Below, in pieces: positions 45,594 to 54,830 of a stretch of 64,000 nucleotides of DNA; the stretch's first letter is position 1; every line of letters starts with the position of its first letter. The DNA is from Ectobacillus funiculus (lineage in GTDB: Bacteria; Bacillota; Bacilli; Bacillales; Bacillaceae_G), in NCBI RefSeq assembly GCF_004138295.1, contig NZ_SCFM01000014.1, positions 1 through 64,000 on the forward strand, written 5' to 3'. The notes beneath the pieces were generated by a model. The model ran no database searches. It was not told where the DNA came from and worked only from the letters and a program-made list of their open reading frames with translations. A program made the translations under genes and the position numbers.

Positions 45594-46616
45594 ATGACAG
45601 TTGTTGCAGTAGCAGGGGCTGGCAGTTGGGGAACGGCTTTAGCGATGGTTCTAGCCGATAATGGCCACGAAGTGCGTCTATGGGGACATCGCGAGGAGCT
45701 TATGCAGGAAATCAATGAAACTCGTATGAATAATCGTTATTTGCCGGGGGTTGAACTGCCGGATGGAATCCGTGCGTATGCTTCCTTAGAGAGCGCCTTG
45801 CAGGATGCCGAGCATATTTTGCTTGTTGTGCCGACAAAGGCATATCGCGACGTATTACGGCAAATCAGGCCGATGCTGTCTAGTCCTGTAACATTCATTC
45901 ATGCGAGCAAGGGGATTGAACCAGACTCGTCTAAACGTATTTCCGAGGTAATTGAGGAGGAAATTCCAGCTCATCTTATTGCGTCTGTTGTTGTTCTCTC
46001 TGGTCCAAGCCATGCGGAGGAAGTTGGATTACGCCATCCGACGACCGTTACGTCAGCGTCTAAGCATCTGGAAGCAGCAGAGATGGTGCAGGATTTATTT
46101 ATGAACAGCTATTTTCGAGTGTATACAAATCCAGATATTATCGGTGTAGAACTTGGCGGCGCTTTAAAGAATATCATTGCGTTGGCTGCCGGTATTACAG
46201 ATGGTTTAGGACTTGGAGATAATGCAAAAGCAGCACTTATGACGCGCGGTTTAGCGGAAATCGCGCGTTTGGGACGAATGATGGGAGCAAATCCGTTAAC
46301 TTTTGCCGGTTTAACCGGTATGGGAGATTTAATCGTTACGTGTACAAGTGTACATAGCCGAAATTGGCGAACTGGGCATATGCTTGGTAAGGGTCAATCG
46401 CTAGAGGATGTACTGGCGAATATGGGGATGGTTGTAGAAGGAGTACGCACAACAAAAGCAGCTTATCAGCTTGCTGGTAAAATGAATGTGGAAATGCCGA
46501 TTACAATCGCTCTTCATGAAGTGTTATTTAATGGGAAAAGTGTCAAGGAAGCGGTTGAATCGCTGATGGGGCGTGTCCGAAAACATGAAATGGAGGCTAT
46601 TCCCGATTTATTGTAA
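45594..46616 (+). CDS. gpsA: glycerol-3-phosphate dehydrogenase [NAD(P)+]
   Basis: A 340-residue enzyme converting dihydroxyacetone phosphate to sn-glycerol-3-phosphate for phospholipids. N-terminal Rossmann motif VAVAGAGSWGTALAMVLADN, then HASKGIE, SGPSHAEEV, the catalytic lysine region GGALKNIIALAAGITDGLGL and RNWRTGHMLGKGQ. GGGGGAGGATGAGG lies before the ATG. Co-directional with der. Confidence 0.97.
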   Translation: MTVVAVAGAGSWGTALAMVLADNGHEVRLWGHREELMQEINETRMNNRYLPGVELPDGIRAYASLESALQDAEHILLVVPTKAYRDVLRQIRPMLSSPVTFIHASKGIEPDSSKRISEVIEEEIPAHLIASVVVLSGPSHAEEVGLRHPTTVTSASKHLEAAEMVQDLFMNSYFRVYTNPDIIGVELGGALKNIIALAAGITDGLGLGDNAKAALMTRGLAEIARLGRMMGANPLTFAGLTGMGDLIVTCTSVHSRNWRTGHMLGKGQSLEDVLANMGMVVEGVRTTKAAYQLAGKMNVEMPITIALHEVLFNGKSVKEAVESLMGRVRKHEMEAIPDLL

Positions 46617-46641
46617 AAGAGAGCTCACAGCTCTCTTTTTA
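46615..46641 (+). terminator. gpsA terminator
   Basis: AAAAGAGAGCT-CAC-AGCTCTCTTTT with an extra T, directly after the gpsA stop. Confidence 0.88.
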
Positions 46642-46721
46642 GTTTCGTAAAGTATACATGTTCAGCTGGGGGACCTTTGATATAATGGGAACATGCAAAT
46701 GCAACGATGCCTTGCTTTTTA

Positions 46722-46855
46722 CACTTTAAGAAAGTATAAATTTCTAGCTAGAAGACAATTCGAGGTAGCGAGAAATTTTAGGAATACAGTATAAGTAGGG
46801 CTACGCCTCTGTCTTCACCCAAGGGCAGGGCTCGCTAATCGGCGAGTTTTCTTTA
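46722..46855 (+). repeat. dispersed repeat, copy 19
   Basis: Full 134-bp copy with a TT 5' arm but AC-type 3' arm, so this pair of positions mismatches (a mixed subtype). Terminal hairpin CTCGCT-AATC-GGCGAG (one G-T pair) and TTTTCTTTA. It starts after an imperfect hairpin GCAA..TTGC with T5 (46695-46720), 80 bases past the gpsA terminator. Confidence 0.94.
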
Positions 46856-46866
46856 TTGGGTGTTTT

Positions 46867-46893
46867 CACCAATTCTCCGCTCTCGCATAGGAT
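46867..46893 (+). promoter_or_regulatory. possible sigma-K promoter of spoVIF
   Basis: CACC (46867-46870) and CATAGGAT (46886-46893) resemble the sigma-K pattern AC, about 16 bases, CATA-N3-T, 30-40 bases before the spoVIF ATG. Sigma-K control is known for B. subtilis spoVIF; the match here is inference. Confidence 0.4.
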
Positions 46894-46924
46894 GGATTGT
46901 AGATTACAGGAGAGGGTGGAGTTC

Positions 46925-47182
46925 ATGAACGGCAACAACAACTTTTTTGATAATATTGAAAAGCAAACAAAAGTCAATAAAGAAGATATTTTTAAGCTGG
47001 CAGCTTCTGTACAAAATGCGAATTTAAAGGATGAAAAAGTACTGCGTCAGCTCATTCAGCAAGTCGCTTTGCTTGCGGGGCGTCCAGTATCGAAGGATAA
47101 GGAAGAGCAAATTGTAAAAGCAGTCGTAAATAATAATATCCCTGCTGATTTAAGCGCTTTAGGCAATTTATTTAAGAAATAA
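46925..47182 (+). CDS. spoVIF: stage VI sporulation protein F
   Basis: An 85-residue protein (MNGNNNFFDNIEKQTKVNKE, then DIFKLAASVQNANLKDEKVL) matching SpoVIF/YjcC, which is required for late coat assembly in B. subtilis. The C-terminal VKAVVNNNIPADLSALGNLF is typical. The frame opens at 46856 inside the end of repeat copy 19, but ATG 46925 has GAGAGGGTGGAG before it. Position between gpsA and spoIVA differs from B. subtilis. Confidence 0.88.
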   Translation: MNGNNNFFDNIEKQTKVNKEDIFKLAASVQNANLKDEKVLRQLIQQVALLAGRPVSKDKEEQIVKAVVNNNIPADLSALGNLFKK

Positions 47183-47282
47183 ATGACACAACTTTCATAA
47201 AAGTGGGAACCATCCGCATTTCGTATAGCATATGATACTATGTATAATAGGAACATGGATTGGCAATGGGAGATATTTGGTC

Positions 47283-47320
47283 AACGGAAGCGAAGATGCC
47301 CCTCTTCGCTTCCGTTTTTT
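47283..47320 (+). terminator. terminator after spoVIF
   Basis: AACGGAAGCGAAGA pairs perfectly with TCTTCGCTTCCGTT around TGCCCC, followed by T4. It lies 100 bases after the spoVIF stop. The 47321-47472 stretch has a coding-like minus-strand fragment (see findings) but no supported gene. Confidence 0.85.
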
Positions 47321-47472
47321 AGTGGGAAATTTTCTTATTGATTGTAAGCGAGGATAGGGTCTGGATTCTTTTCATACAGGTCCTGTATTTTTACTTTTTC
47401 TTTAGATACATAATTTGCTAAAATAAAAAAGAGTTATAGTACTAGATTGTCATTACATAAAGGGGGGTATGT

Positions 47473-47676
47473 ATGTCTGTCGGGTTAATAAAAATGTGGT
47501 TTGCGCTTGGAGCAATTGCATTTATGTTTATTTCAGTTATGTTTATTTTGCTGAGCCGTTATAAAATTCGGAATAAGCTTTTGAAAGGGATTACAGCCGT
47601 TATTGCGTACGTGCTTATGATTGTGTCTGGATTTATTATTTTTATTGTTGTGTTTAGTGGTCCGGTAAGTGAGTGA
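47473..47676 (+). CDS. yphE: YphE family membrane protein (DUF2768)
   Basis: A 67-residue protein of two hydrophobic helices separated by a basic loop (SRYKIRNKLLKG), matching YphE/DUF2768. AAGGGGGG precedes the ATG by five to six bases. Function unknown; conserved beside spoIVA in spore formers. Confidence 0.85.
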   Translation: MSVGLIKMWFALGAIAFMFISVMFILLSRYKIRNKLLKGITAVIAYVLMIVSGFIIFIVVFSGPVSE

Positions 47677-47689
47677 AGGACGGATGTAT

Positions 47690-48406
47690 ATGAAAAATAT
47701 TGCAATTGTAATTATAATGATGTGTATTGTAAGCGTGTTAACAGGATGTTTGTATCCGCAGGAGAAATTACAGCAAAACCAAGCCCCGTATGCTGACCAA
47801 CTTGCTGCTGTGCAGGCTGCCGTAGACTCGTTTCAGAAGGAGAGCGGTGGTCTGCTTCCCATTAAAACACGGGATATGAGCACGTCGCTATACCAAAAGT
47901 ATCCGATTGAGTTTACTAAATTAGTGCCGCGCTTTATGCAGGAGCCTCCCGGCAACTCGTTTGAAAATGGCGGTATCTATCAGTATGTACTCATTGATGT
48001 GGAAACGAAGCCGACGGTAAAGCTTATTGATTTGCGTGTGACTGAGAAAATTCGTGATCTAAAGCTAAAGCTACAAATGTACCGTGATCAACATCAATAT
48101 CCGCCATTTCAAAAAGTGCTTGCAAATGGTGTGTATACGTTAGATTATAACAAGCTTGGTTATGATGAAGAACCGTATGTTGTGAGCCCGTATTCTGGTA
48201 AAAACTTGCCGTTGGTGATCGATGGACAAGGAGAAATTTATGTAGACTACAGGGTGGACCTATATGAAGCGCTGCAGAAGCATGGGGACAAAGTGCAACC
48301 AGACAGCGATATCCGCTTTCTGCTCACAAAGGAATCCCCTTTTGTACCGGCGTATTCCCTTCCCTATAAGGCAGAGGACAAACAACCCGTTTTTTTCATG
48401 CAATAA
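47690..48406 (+). CDS. yphF: YphF-like lipoprotein
   Basis: A 238-residue lipoprotein: signal peptide with lipobox VLTGC (Cys about residue 19), then a soluble domain. It matches YphF by position between yphE and spoIVA. The frame opens at 47669, but AAGGACGG precedes ATG 47690. A Y-P-rich central motif (QHQYPPFQKVLANGVYTLDY) is noticeable. Function unknown; likely sporulation-linked from context. Confidence 0.85.
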   Translation: MKNIAIVIIMMCIVSVLTGCLYPQEKLQQNQAPYADQLAAVQAAVDSFQKESGGLLPIKTRDMSTSLYQKYPIEFTKLVPRFMQEPPGNSFENGGIYQYVLIDVETKPTVKLIDLRVTEKIRDLKLKLQMYRDQHQYPPFQKVLANGVYTLDYNKLGYDEEPYVVSPYSGKNLPLVIDGQGEIYVDYRVDLYEALQKHGDKVQPDSDIRFLLTKESPFVPAYSLPYKAEDKQPVFFMQ

Positions 48407-48412
48407 GTCATG

Positions 48413-48454
48413 AACCCTTCTATTTAAGAATACGTTCTAAAAGAAGGGTTTTTT
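48413..48454 (+). terminator. yphF terminator
   Basis: AACCCTTCT (48413-48421) pairs with AGAAGGGTT (48442-48450), inner pairing AAGAAT/GTTCT, T6 tract. Confidence 0.75.
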
Positions 48455-48500
48455 ACTTCTTCTGACTACACAACGAAGAAAAAATTTCTTTATAAAATAG

Positions 48501-48528
48501 TCATACAACACGGACAACATCATAAGTA
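48501..48528 (+). promoter_or_regulatory. sigma-E-like promoter of spoIVA
   Basis: TCATA (48501-48505) and CATAAGTA (48521-48528), same 20-base start-to-start spacing as the dacB promoter. spoIVA is a known sigma-E gene in B. subtilis. Confidence 0.5.
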
Positions 48529-48593
48529 TGTAATGTCCTAACTACTAGAATGATCGCAATTTTATTTCCAACAACTCTTGGGGAGGGGATCAC

Positions 48594-50072
48594 TTGGAAA
48601 AGGTCGATATTTTCAAAGATATTGCCGAGCGTACAGGCGGTGATATTTATCTAGGGGTAGTGGGTGCCGTTCGGACAGGGAAGTCAACTTTCATTAAAAA
48701 GTTTATGGAGCTCGTTGTGATTCCGAACATTGAAAGTGAAGGCGATCGTCAAAGAGCGCAAGATGAGCTCCCGCAAAGTGCGGCAGGCAGAACGATTATG
48801 ACGACTGAGCCGAAATTTGTTCCGAATCAAGCGGTCTCCATTCAAGTGGAGGACGGCTTAGCTGTTAATATTCGTCTTGTCGATTGCGTTGGCTATACTG
48901 TTCCTGGTGCCAAGGGATACGAGGACGAAAACGGACCGCGTATGATTAGTACACCTTGGTATGAGGAGCCAATTCCTTTTCATGAGGCGGCAGAAATTGG
49001 AACTCGTAAAGTGATTCAGGAGCATTCTACAATCGGTGTTGTTATCACAACAGATGGAACGATTGGTGAAATTCCGCGCCGCGATTACTTAGATGCAGAA
49101 GAGCGCGTTGTGAATGAATTGAAAGAAGTAGGTAAGCCTTTTATCATGATTATTAATACGGTACAGCCGTATCATCCAGATACTGAACAACTGAGACAAA
49201 GTTTGATTGAACAATATGATATCCCTGTTCTAGCGATGAGTGTGGAAGGGATGAGAGATGGTGACGTCTTCAATGTTTTGCGTGAGGCGCTGTATGAGTT
49301 CCCTGTACTTGAGGTAAATGTAAATTTACCGAGCTGGGTTATGGTGCTAAATGAAAGCCATTGGCTGCGTCAAAGCTATCAAGAAGCGGTTCAAGAAACG
49401 GTCAAGGACATTAAACGCCTGCGTGACGTAGACCGTGTCGTATCGCAATTTGGCGGGTATGATTTTATTGACCACGCGAGCCTTGCAGGTATTGACATGG
49501 GGCAAGGGGTGGCAGAAATCGACCTATATGCGCCAGATGAGCTATATGATCAAATTTTAAAGGAAGTTGTCGGTGTTGAGATTCGAGGCAAGGATCATTT
49601 GTTAAAGCTCATGCTTGATTTTGCTTATGCAAAGACGGAGTATGATCAAGTGGCTGATGCCTTGCGGATGGTCAAACAAACAGGCTATGGCATCGCGGCG
49701 CCAGCTTTGGCTGATATGAGCCTCGATGAACCAGAAATTATTCGTCATGGCTCCCGCTTTGGCGTAAAATTAAAAGCTGTTGCGCCATCTATCCATATGA
49801 TTAAAGTAGATGTAGAGTCAACCTTTGAGCCAATCATTGGAACCGAGAAGCAAAGTGAAGAGCTGGTTCGTTATTTAATGCAAGATTTTGAGGATGACCC
49901 GCTCTCTATTTGGAGCTCTGATATTTTTGGACGTTCATTGAGCTCTATCGTGCGCGAAGGGATTCAGGCAAAGCTATCTCTCATGCCGGAGAACGCTCGT
50001 TACAAGCTTAAGGAAACGCTGGAACGTATTATCAATGAAGGCTCCGGTGGTCTAATTGCTATTATTTTGTGA
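48594..50072 (+). CDS. spoIVA: stage IV sporulation protein A
   Basis: A 492-residue ATPase that polymerises on the forespore surface as the basement layer of the coat. Walker A is GAVRTGKSTF with K30; the Walker B-like VDCVGYTVPGAKGYE follows. The C-terminal end GSGGLIAIIL is the conserved membrane/SpoVM-interacting tail. Length equals B. subtilis SpoIVA. The start is TTG 48594, with GGGGAGGGG eight bases before it. Confidence 0.97.
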   Translation: MEKVDIFKDIAERTGGDIYLGVVGAVRTGKSTFIKKFMELVVIPNIESEGDRQRAQDELPQSAAGRTIMTTEPKFVPNQAVSIQVEDGLAVNIRLVDCVGYTVPGAKGYEDENGPRMISTPWYEEPIPFHEAAEIGTRKVIQEHSTIGVVITTDGTIGEIPRRDYLDAEERVVNELKEVGKPFIMIINTVQPYHPDTEQLRQSLIEQYDIPVLAMSVEGMRDGDVFNVLREALYEFPVLEVNVNLPSWVMVLNESHWLRQSYQEAVQETVKDIKRLRDVDRVVSQFGGYDFIDHASLAGIDMGQGVAEIDLYAPDELYDQILKEVVGVEIRGKDHLLKLMLDFAYAKTEYDQVADALRMVKQTGYGIAAPALADMSLDEPEIIRHGSRFGVKLKAVAPSIHMIKVDVESTFEPIIGTEKQSEELVRYLMQDFEDDPLSIWSSDIFGRSLSSIVREGIQAKLSLMPENARYKLKETLERIINEGSGGLIAIIL

Positions 50073-50423
50073 AACAGGGCTCCTTTTTGGGGCCTTTTTC
50101 TTTTTTTAAAATAACATATTGTTGAAGGGAATATGGTGAAATTTCTTTTTTTTTGTTATGAAAAAATCTACTATTACTTTGAAAAGAGCAAATATAGCCA
50201 GAGTTAGAGTAGATTTTGCGGTGTTTTCGATTTTTTTCTTGTTTTCTTGGCAACATTTTCTTTAAAAATATTGAATTCTAAGAAAGAATCATATAATATA
50301 GGCGTTGATAAAGAATTATCTGTAGCTTTGTAGTATAGAACTTGTGAAATTTGCCTACAAATTAAAATAAGACTCACTTTATTAATATTCATACAGTGGT
50401 CCCTTTGGGAGGAGGTGAATGGC
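50073..50423 (+). other. intergenic region between spoIVA and hbs
   Basis: 351 bases without a gene. It opens with the spoIVA terminator (GGCTCC/GGGGCC stem then TTTTTCTTTTTTT, 50076-50108). It then is very A/T-rich, with promoter-like boxes for hbs: TTGAAT (50271-50276) with TATAAT (50292-50297), spacing only 15, and TTGATA (50304 region) with TAGTAT. It ends in the GGGAGGAGGTGA ribosome binding site of hbs. Confidence 0.6.
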
Positions 50424-50702
50424 ATGAATAAGACAGATTTAATTAATGCAGTTGCGGAAGCAAGTGATCTTTCAAAAAAGGACGCAACGAAAGCAGTTGA
50501 TGCTGTTTTCGATTCAATCTTAGATGCATTAAAAAATGGTGATAAGGTACAATTAATCGGATTCGGTAACTTTGAGGTTCGTGAACGTGCTGCTCGCAAA
50601 GGGCGCAATCCTCAAACTGGCGAAGAGATTGAAATTGCGGCTAGCAAGGTGCCTGCTTTTAAACCAGGCAAGGCTCTTAAGGACGCAGTACAAGAAGCGT
50701 AA
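50424..50702 (+). CDS. hbs: HU-type nucleoid protein
   Basis: A 92-residue HU homologue, the main histone-like protein that bends DNA. Typical N-terminus [20 protein letters not shown] and the DNA-binding arm [20 protein letters not shown]. The frame starts at 50415, but ATG 50424 follows GGAGGAGGTG. A strong terminator and truncated repeat copy 20 follow about 100 bases later. Confidence 0.97.
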   Translation: MNKTDLINAVAEASDLSKKDATKAVDAVFDSILDALKNGDKVQLIGFGNFEVRERAARKGRNPQTGEEIEIAASKVPAFKPGKALKDAVQEA

Positions 50703-50804
50703 AAGGCAAGGTGCTTAGAAGAAAGTTGCTGAACTAAGCGAGTGTAATACATACAAAGACTCAGCGTTGATAACTTCTACAAATAAGTGCCTTATTACAA
50801 AAAT

Positions 50805-50842
50805 AACCCTCTGCCTCGAAAGAAGCAGGGGGTTGTTTTTTT
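50805..50842 (+). terminator. hbs terminator
   Basis: AACCCTCTGC (50805-50814) pairs with GCAGGGGGTT (50825-50834, one G-T), then GTTTTTTT. Repeat copy 20 begins two bases later. Confidence 0.85.
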
Positions 50843-50843
50843 G

Positions 50844-50882
50844 CACTATAGGAAAGTATAAAGTTCCAGCGAGAAGTCACCC
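50844..50882 (+). repeat. dispersed repeat, copy 20 (truncated)
   Basis: Only about 39 bases of the 5' half (CACTATAGGAAAGTATAAAG then TTCCAGCGAGAAGTCA). Everything after is lost; the folE promoter region follows. Confidence 0.75.
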
Positions 50883-50966
50883 GGTCAGCGGTGCTTTTTG
50901 CTTTTCCAAATGTTTCTATGCTAGAATATGTTCATAAATAGGTTTTAGTCTGGAGGATCTTGGTGG

Positions 50967-51536
50967 ATGGCAAAAGTGAATTTAGAGCAGATTGAATATG
51001 CAGTTCGCCTTATTCTTGAGGCGATTGGTGATGACCCGAATCGTGAAGGGGTATTAGAGACGCCAAAGCGTGTTGCCAAGATGTATGCTGAAGTTTTCGC
51101 AGGCATGAATGAGGATCCGAAGTTGCATTTGCATAAAGTATTTGGAGAAGAACATGAAGAACTCGTTCTCGTCAAAGATATTCCGTTCTTTTCTATGTGT
51201 GAGCACCACTTAGTGCCATTTTACGGAGTAGCCCATGTTGCATATATACCAAGGGGCGGACGCGTAACAGGGTTAAGTAAATTAGCTCGTACAGTGGACA
51301 CGGTAGCGAGGAGGCCGCAACTTCAGGAGAGAATCACGTCTACCGTAGCCGATGCTATTTTAGATGTACTTGACCCACACGGTGTAATGGTTGTGTTAGA
51401 GGCAGAGCATATGTGTATGACGATGCGCGGCGTAAAGAAACCGGGGGCGAAAACGGTGACGTCAGCGGTTCGAGGTGTACTAGCAACAGACGCTGCAGCA
51501 AGAGCTGAAGTGCTATCCCTTATTAAATCCAACTAA
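50967..51536 (+). CDS. folE: GTP cyclohydrolase I
   Basis: A 189-residue homodecameric enzyme making dihydroneopterin triphosphate, first step of folate synthesis. Zinc and active-site motifs: [20 protein letters not shown] and [30 protein letters not shown] lies before the ATG. In B. subtilis (mtrA) the TRAP gene mtrB follows; here it is absent and a terminator follows directly. Confidence 0.96.
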   Translation: MAKVNLEQIEYAVRLILEAIGDDPNREGVLETPKRVAKMYAEVFAGMNEDPKLHLHKVFGEEHEELVLVKDIPFFSMCEHHLVPFYGVAHVAYIPRGGRVTGLSKLARTVDTVARRPQLQERITSTVADAILDVLDPHGVMVVLEAEHMCMTMRGVKKPGAKTVTSAVRGVLATDAAARAEVLSLIKSN

Positions 51537-51538
51537 AA

Positions 51539-51568
51539 GAAAAGCAGAAGGCTGCTTTTCTTTTTTTA
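51539..51568 (+). terminator. folE terminator
   Basis: GAAAAGCAG-aagg-CTGCTTTTC then T7. A TATAAT box at 51592-51597 just downstream may start the hepS operon. Confidence 0.85.
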
Positions 51569-51643
51569 ATAGGAAATTGATGTGTATGTGTTATAATAGG
51601 TTTTACGGATTATGTTATGCATGGACTTTGAAGGACAAGGGTG

Positions 51644-52378
51644 ATGAGTGTGGATGACATCTATGAATGCATTAAGGAAATAAAAGAGCGCTTGGAAGAA
51701 AAATTGCGGCATCCCTACGTAATGCGTCACATTGACCTTCCGTTTGTAGACGAAGATAAATTATTGCTTTTATACTCTCTGTTACAAAGTGCAAACTTAC
51801 ATATAGATGAGATTCAGCATTATGCCTTGACGATTATGCTTGTACAAATCGCTCTTGATACTCACGAGAATGTTTCAAATAATACAGGATCGGAAGACTC
51901 TCATACAAAACGGCAGATAACCGCGTTGGCGGGGGATTATTACAGCGGATTGTATTATTATCTGTTGGCGGAACGACATAATATTGCTTTGATTCGGACA
52001 TTAGCAGAGGGGATTGAAGAGGTTAACGAGGAGAAGATTGTGCTCTATCAAGAGGAGAAAAAGATGGTAGCAGTTGTTGTGGAGAGTGTGGCTATTATCG
52101 AATCGGCACTTCTTCAAAAAGCCTGTGACCATTTTAATGTACCGTTATGGAAACCGTTTGTTGCGGCAGCTGCAGCACTCAAGCGCATGGAGCGTGAGTA
52201 TGTGATGCACCAACAGGGGAAGGAGACACCTGTGCGGTCCCTTTTTTTACGGATGCTCCCGAGCGAGGAATTGAATGAAGCATATGAGTCTTGTATCAAA
52301 AATGCGAAGACAGAGTTGCGTAAACTGGCGGAAGGTCATGAAAAGCTAATAGGAACCATGAAAATGTTGAATATATAA
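51644..52378 (+). CDS. hepS: heptaprenyl diphosphate synthase component I
   Basis: A 244-residue small subunit of heptaprenyl diphosphate synthase. It lacks Asp-rich motifs and acts with HepT to build the C35 menaquinone side chain. Recognisable segments: LRHPYVMRHIDLPFVDEDKL and QITALAGDYYSGLYYYLLAE. The start could be GTG 51641, ATG 51644 or GTG 51650; AAGGACAAGG favours 51644. Heads hepS-menG-hepT. Confidence 0.92.
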   Translation: MSVDDIYECIKEIKERLEEKLRHPYVMRHIDLPFVDEDKLLLLYSLLQSANLHIDEIQHYALTIMLVQIALDTHENVSNNTGSEDSHTKRQITALAGDYYSGLYYYLLAERHNIALIRTLAEGIEEVNEEKIVLYQEEKKMVAVVVESVAIIESALLQKACDHFNVPLWKPFVAAAAALKRMEREYVMHQQGKETPVRSLFLRMLPSEELNEAYESCIKNAKTELRKLAEGHEKLIGTMKMLNI

Positions 52379-52422
52379 TAATAAGCTTTTGACAGAAATC
52401 CACTGGAAGAAGGGTAGAAGGC

Positions 52423-53136
52423 ATGCAACAGTCGAAGGAAGAACGAGTGCACGATGTGTTTGAGAAGATTTATAAACGATATGATGTAATGAACTCTGTG
52501 ATCAGCTTTCAACGCCACAAAGCATGGCGTCAATATACGATGCAGGTGATGGATGTAAAGCAAGGAGAGGCAGCGCTGGATGTTTGCTGCGGAACATGTG
52601 ATTGGACGATTGCGCTTGCTAGGGCAGTTGGCAAAGATGGGAAGGTGTATGGCCTTGATTTTAGTCAAAACATGCTTTCTATTGGAGAGGAGAAAATCAA
52701 GGCGCTAAATTTGGAGCAAGTAAAGCTTGTGCATGGAAACGCAATGCAGCTTCCGTTTGCGGATAATACGTTTGATTACATAACAATTGGTTTTGGATTA
52801 CGCAATGTTCCAGATTATCTGCAGGTATTACGGGAGATGACAAGAGTTGTAAGACCAGGGGGGAAGGTTGTATGCTTGGAAACATCACAGCCTACAATAT
52901 TCGGTGTGCGTCAACTCTATATGTTATATTTCCGCTACATTATGCCGATATTAGGGAAAATGTTAGCGAAAAGCTACAAGGAATATTCTTGGCTTCAGGA
53001 GTCGGCAAGCACGTTTCCAGGAATGCAGGAATTAGCAAGGATGTTTGAACAGGCAGGATTAGAGAAAGTGCAAGTAAAGCCGTTTACGTTTGGCGTTGCG
53101 GCGATGCATGTAGGGTATAAACCAAAGAAGTTTTGA
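52423..53136 (+). CDS. menG: demethylmenaquinone methyltransferase
   Basis: A 237-residue SAM-dependent C-methyltransferase (UbiE/MenG, also menH in B. subtilis) for the last step of menaquinone synthesis. Motifs: [23 protein letters not shown] motif [56 protein letters not shown] precedes the ATG. Lies between the two prenyl synthase subunits. Confidence 0.97.
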   Translation: MQQSKEERVHDVFEKIYKRYDVMNSVISFQRHKAWRQYTMQVMDVKQGEAALDVCCGTCDWTIALARAVGKDGKVYGLDFSQNMLSIGEEKIKALNLEQVKLVHGNAMQLPFADNTFDYITIGFGLRNVPDYLQVLREMTRVVRPGGKVVCLETSQPTIFGVRQLYMLYFRYIMPILGKMLAKSYKEYSWLQESASTFPGMQELARMFEQAGLEKVQVKPFTFGVAAMHVGYKPKKF

Positions 53137-53152
53137 AGTCAAGGTGAACAGT

Positions 53153-54115
53153 ATGAAGTTACAAGTAACGTACTCTTTTTTAAGGTCGGATATTGAAAAA
53201 ATTGAGCAAGAATTAAAAGCGGTTGTATCGTCTGAAGAGGCACTGCTGCAGGATGCAGCGATGCAGTTAATTCAGGCAGGCGGCAAGCGGATCCGCCCTA
53301 TTTTTGTGCTGCTGTCAGGAAAGTTTGGTAATTATCGGCTAGATGTCATTAAGCATGCAGCGGTTGCTCTGGAGCTGATTCATATGGCCTCTCTCGTTCA
53401 CGATGATGTGATTGATGCAGCCCTTGTAAGACGCGGCAGCCCGACAGTAAATGCGAGATGGGGAGAGCGCATTGCTATGTATACTGGAGATTATCTGTTT
53501 GCCAAATCACTCCGTTGTATTACAAATATCGAGATCCCAGAGGTGCATCAAACTTTATCAAAAGCGATGGTAGAGCTATGCAAAGGAGAAATTGAGCAAA
53601 TTCGCGATAAATATAATTTTGATCAGAGTCTACGTACATATTTAAGACGGATTAAAAGGAAAACAGCTTTGCTCATCGCTGCGAGCTGCGAACTTGGAGC
53701 AATTTCATCGGGGGCGTCCCCTGATACTATCAAGCGTTTGTTTTGGTTTGGTTATTTTGTAGGAATGTCGTATCAGATTATTGATGATATTCTCGATTTT
53801 GTTTCAACAGAGGAGAAGCTCGGCAAACCAGCAGGGGGCGATCTCTTACAGGGAAATATTACACTCCCGGTATTATATGCGATGGAAATTCCTTCTCTCC
53901 GTGAACGGATTGTTAAGGTTCACTCAGAAATTGATACAGATGAGATGAAAGATATTATTGCTTTGATTAAAAATAGTGATGCGATTGAGAAATCCTTTAT
54001 GCTTAGTGAAAGGTATTTGCAAAAGGCATTAGAAGTAATTAAGCCGTTGCCAAGAGGGCAAGCTAAAACAGCGTTGTATAATATTGCTAAATATATTGGG
54101 AAAAGAAAGTTTTAA
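53153..54115 (+). CDS. hepT: heptaprenyl diphosphate synthase component II
   Basis: A 320-residue catalytic trans-prenyltransferase. First Asp-rich motif is DDVIDAALVRRG (LVHDDVIDAA) and the second is QIIDDILDF; GGKRIRPIFVLLSGKF binds substrate. Forms the C35 chain with HepS. ATG 53153 follows CAAGGTGAAC, 16 bases after menG. Confidence 0.96.
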   Translation: MKLQVTYSFLRSDIEKIEQELKAVVSSEEALLQDAAMQLIQAGGKRIRPIFVLLSGKFGNYRLDVIKHAAVALELIHMASLVHDDVIDAALVRRGSPTVNARWGERIAMYTGDYLFAKSLRCITNIEIPEVHQTLSKAMVELCKGEIEQIRDKYNFDQSLRTYLRRIKRKTALLIAASCELGAISSGASPDTIKRLFWFGYFVGMSYQIIDDILDFVSTEEKLGKPAGGDLLQGNITLPVLYAMEIPSLRERIVKVHSEIDTDEMKDIIALIKNSDAIEKSFMLSERYLQKALEVIKPLPRGQAKTALYNIAKYIGKRKF

Positions 54116-54168
54116 GGTCTATTTTTGAAAGAATTGAATTTTAAGAAAATTCCTCCATTTCGAAACTG

Positions 54169-54197
54169 TTGATAAATTAAGAAAGTAATGATACTAT
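54169..54197 (+). promoter_or_regulatory. sigma-A-like promoter of ndk
   Basis: TTGATA (54169-54174), 17 bases, TACTAT (54192-54197), 50 bases before the ndk ATG. Confidence 0.6.
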
Positions 54198-54247
54198 TGT
54201 CATGGGATGGTAATATACATAATGAATGCAGAAATGGAGAGAATTTC

Positions 54248-54694
54248 ATGGAAAAAACGTTTTTAATGGTAAAGCCTGATGGTGTGCAGCGTGCATTGAT
54301 TGGCGATATTGTTGCTCGTTTTGAAAAGAAGGGGTATCAACTTATCGGCGCGAAGCTTATGCAAATTTCTAAGGAAACAGCAAGTCTTCATTACGCTGAA
54401 CATGCCGAACGTCCGTTTTTTGGCGAACTTGTAGATTTCATCACATCGGGTCCTGTCTTTGCTATGGCTTGGCAAGGTGAGGGAGTCATTGCGACTGCAC
54501 GTCAAATGATGGGGAAAACAAATCCGAGAGAAGCTACTCCGGGCACTATTCGCGGCGATTTCGGGGTAGCACTGAATAAAAATGTAATTCATGGATCAGA
54601 CTCTCCTGAAAGTGCGGAGCGTGAGATTTCCATCTTCTTCAAAGAAGAAGAGCTTGTGTCCTATACAAAATTACTAAACCAATGGATTTACTAA
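54248..54694 (+). CDS. ndk: nucleoside diphosphate kinase
   Basis: A 148-residue NDP kinase (phosphate transfer between nucleoside di- and triphosphates). Active-site histidine is in [32 protein letters not shown] is the N-terminal nucleotide site. ATG 54248 follows ATGGAGAG. The gap to aroC (136 bases) contains no cheR, unlike B. subtilis. Confidence 0.97.
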   Translation: MEKTFLMVKPDGVQRALIGDIVARFEKKGYQLIGAKLMQISKETASLHYAEHAERPFFGELVDFITSGPVFAMAWQGEGVIATARQMMGKTNPREATPGTIRGDFGVALNKNVIHGSDSPESAEREISIFFKEEELVSYTKLLNQWIY

Positions 54695-54769
54695 TTGGAA
54701 TTGAAAACGCTTTAGATAAAAAGGCAGGAGACCACTATGGCGGGCTCATGTCTTTTTTGTTTGAACTAG

Positions 54770-54798
54770 TTACGAAAGAGAAGACGATGTGTTATATT
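54770..54798 (+). promoter_or_regulatory. sigma-A-like promoter of the aro operon
   Basis: TTACGA (54770-54775), 17 bases, TATATT (54793-54798), 32 bases before aroC. No room for an attenuator or T-box leader, so regulation by leader RNA is unlikely. Confidence 0.55.
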
Positions 54799-54830
54799 GA
54801 TACATAAATACTGCATAAGGAGGTATCGCC

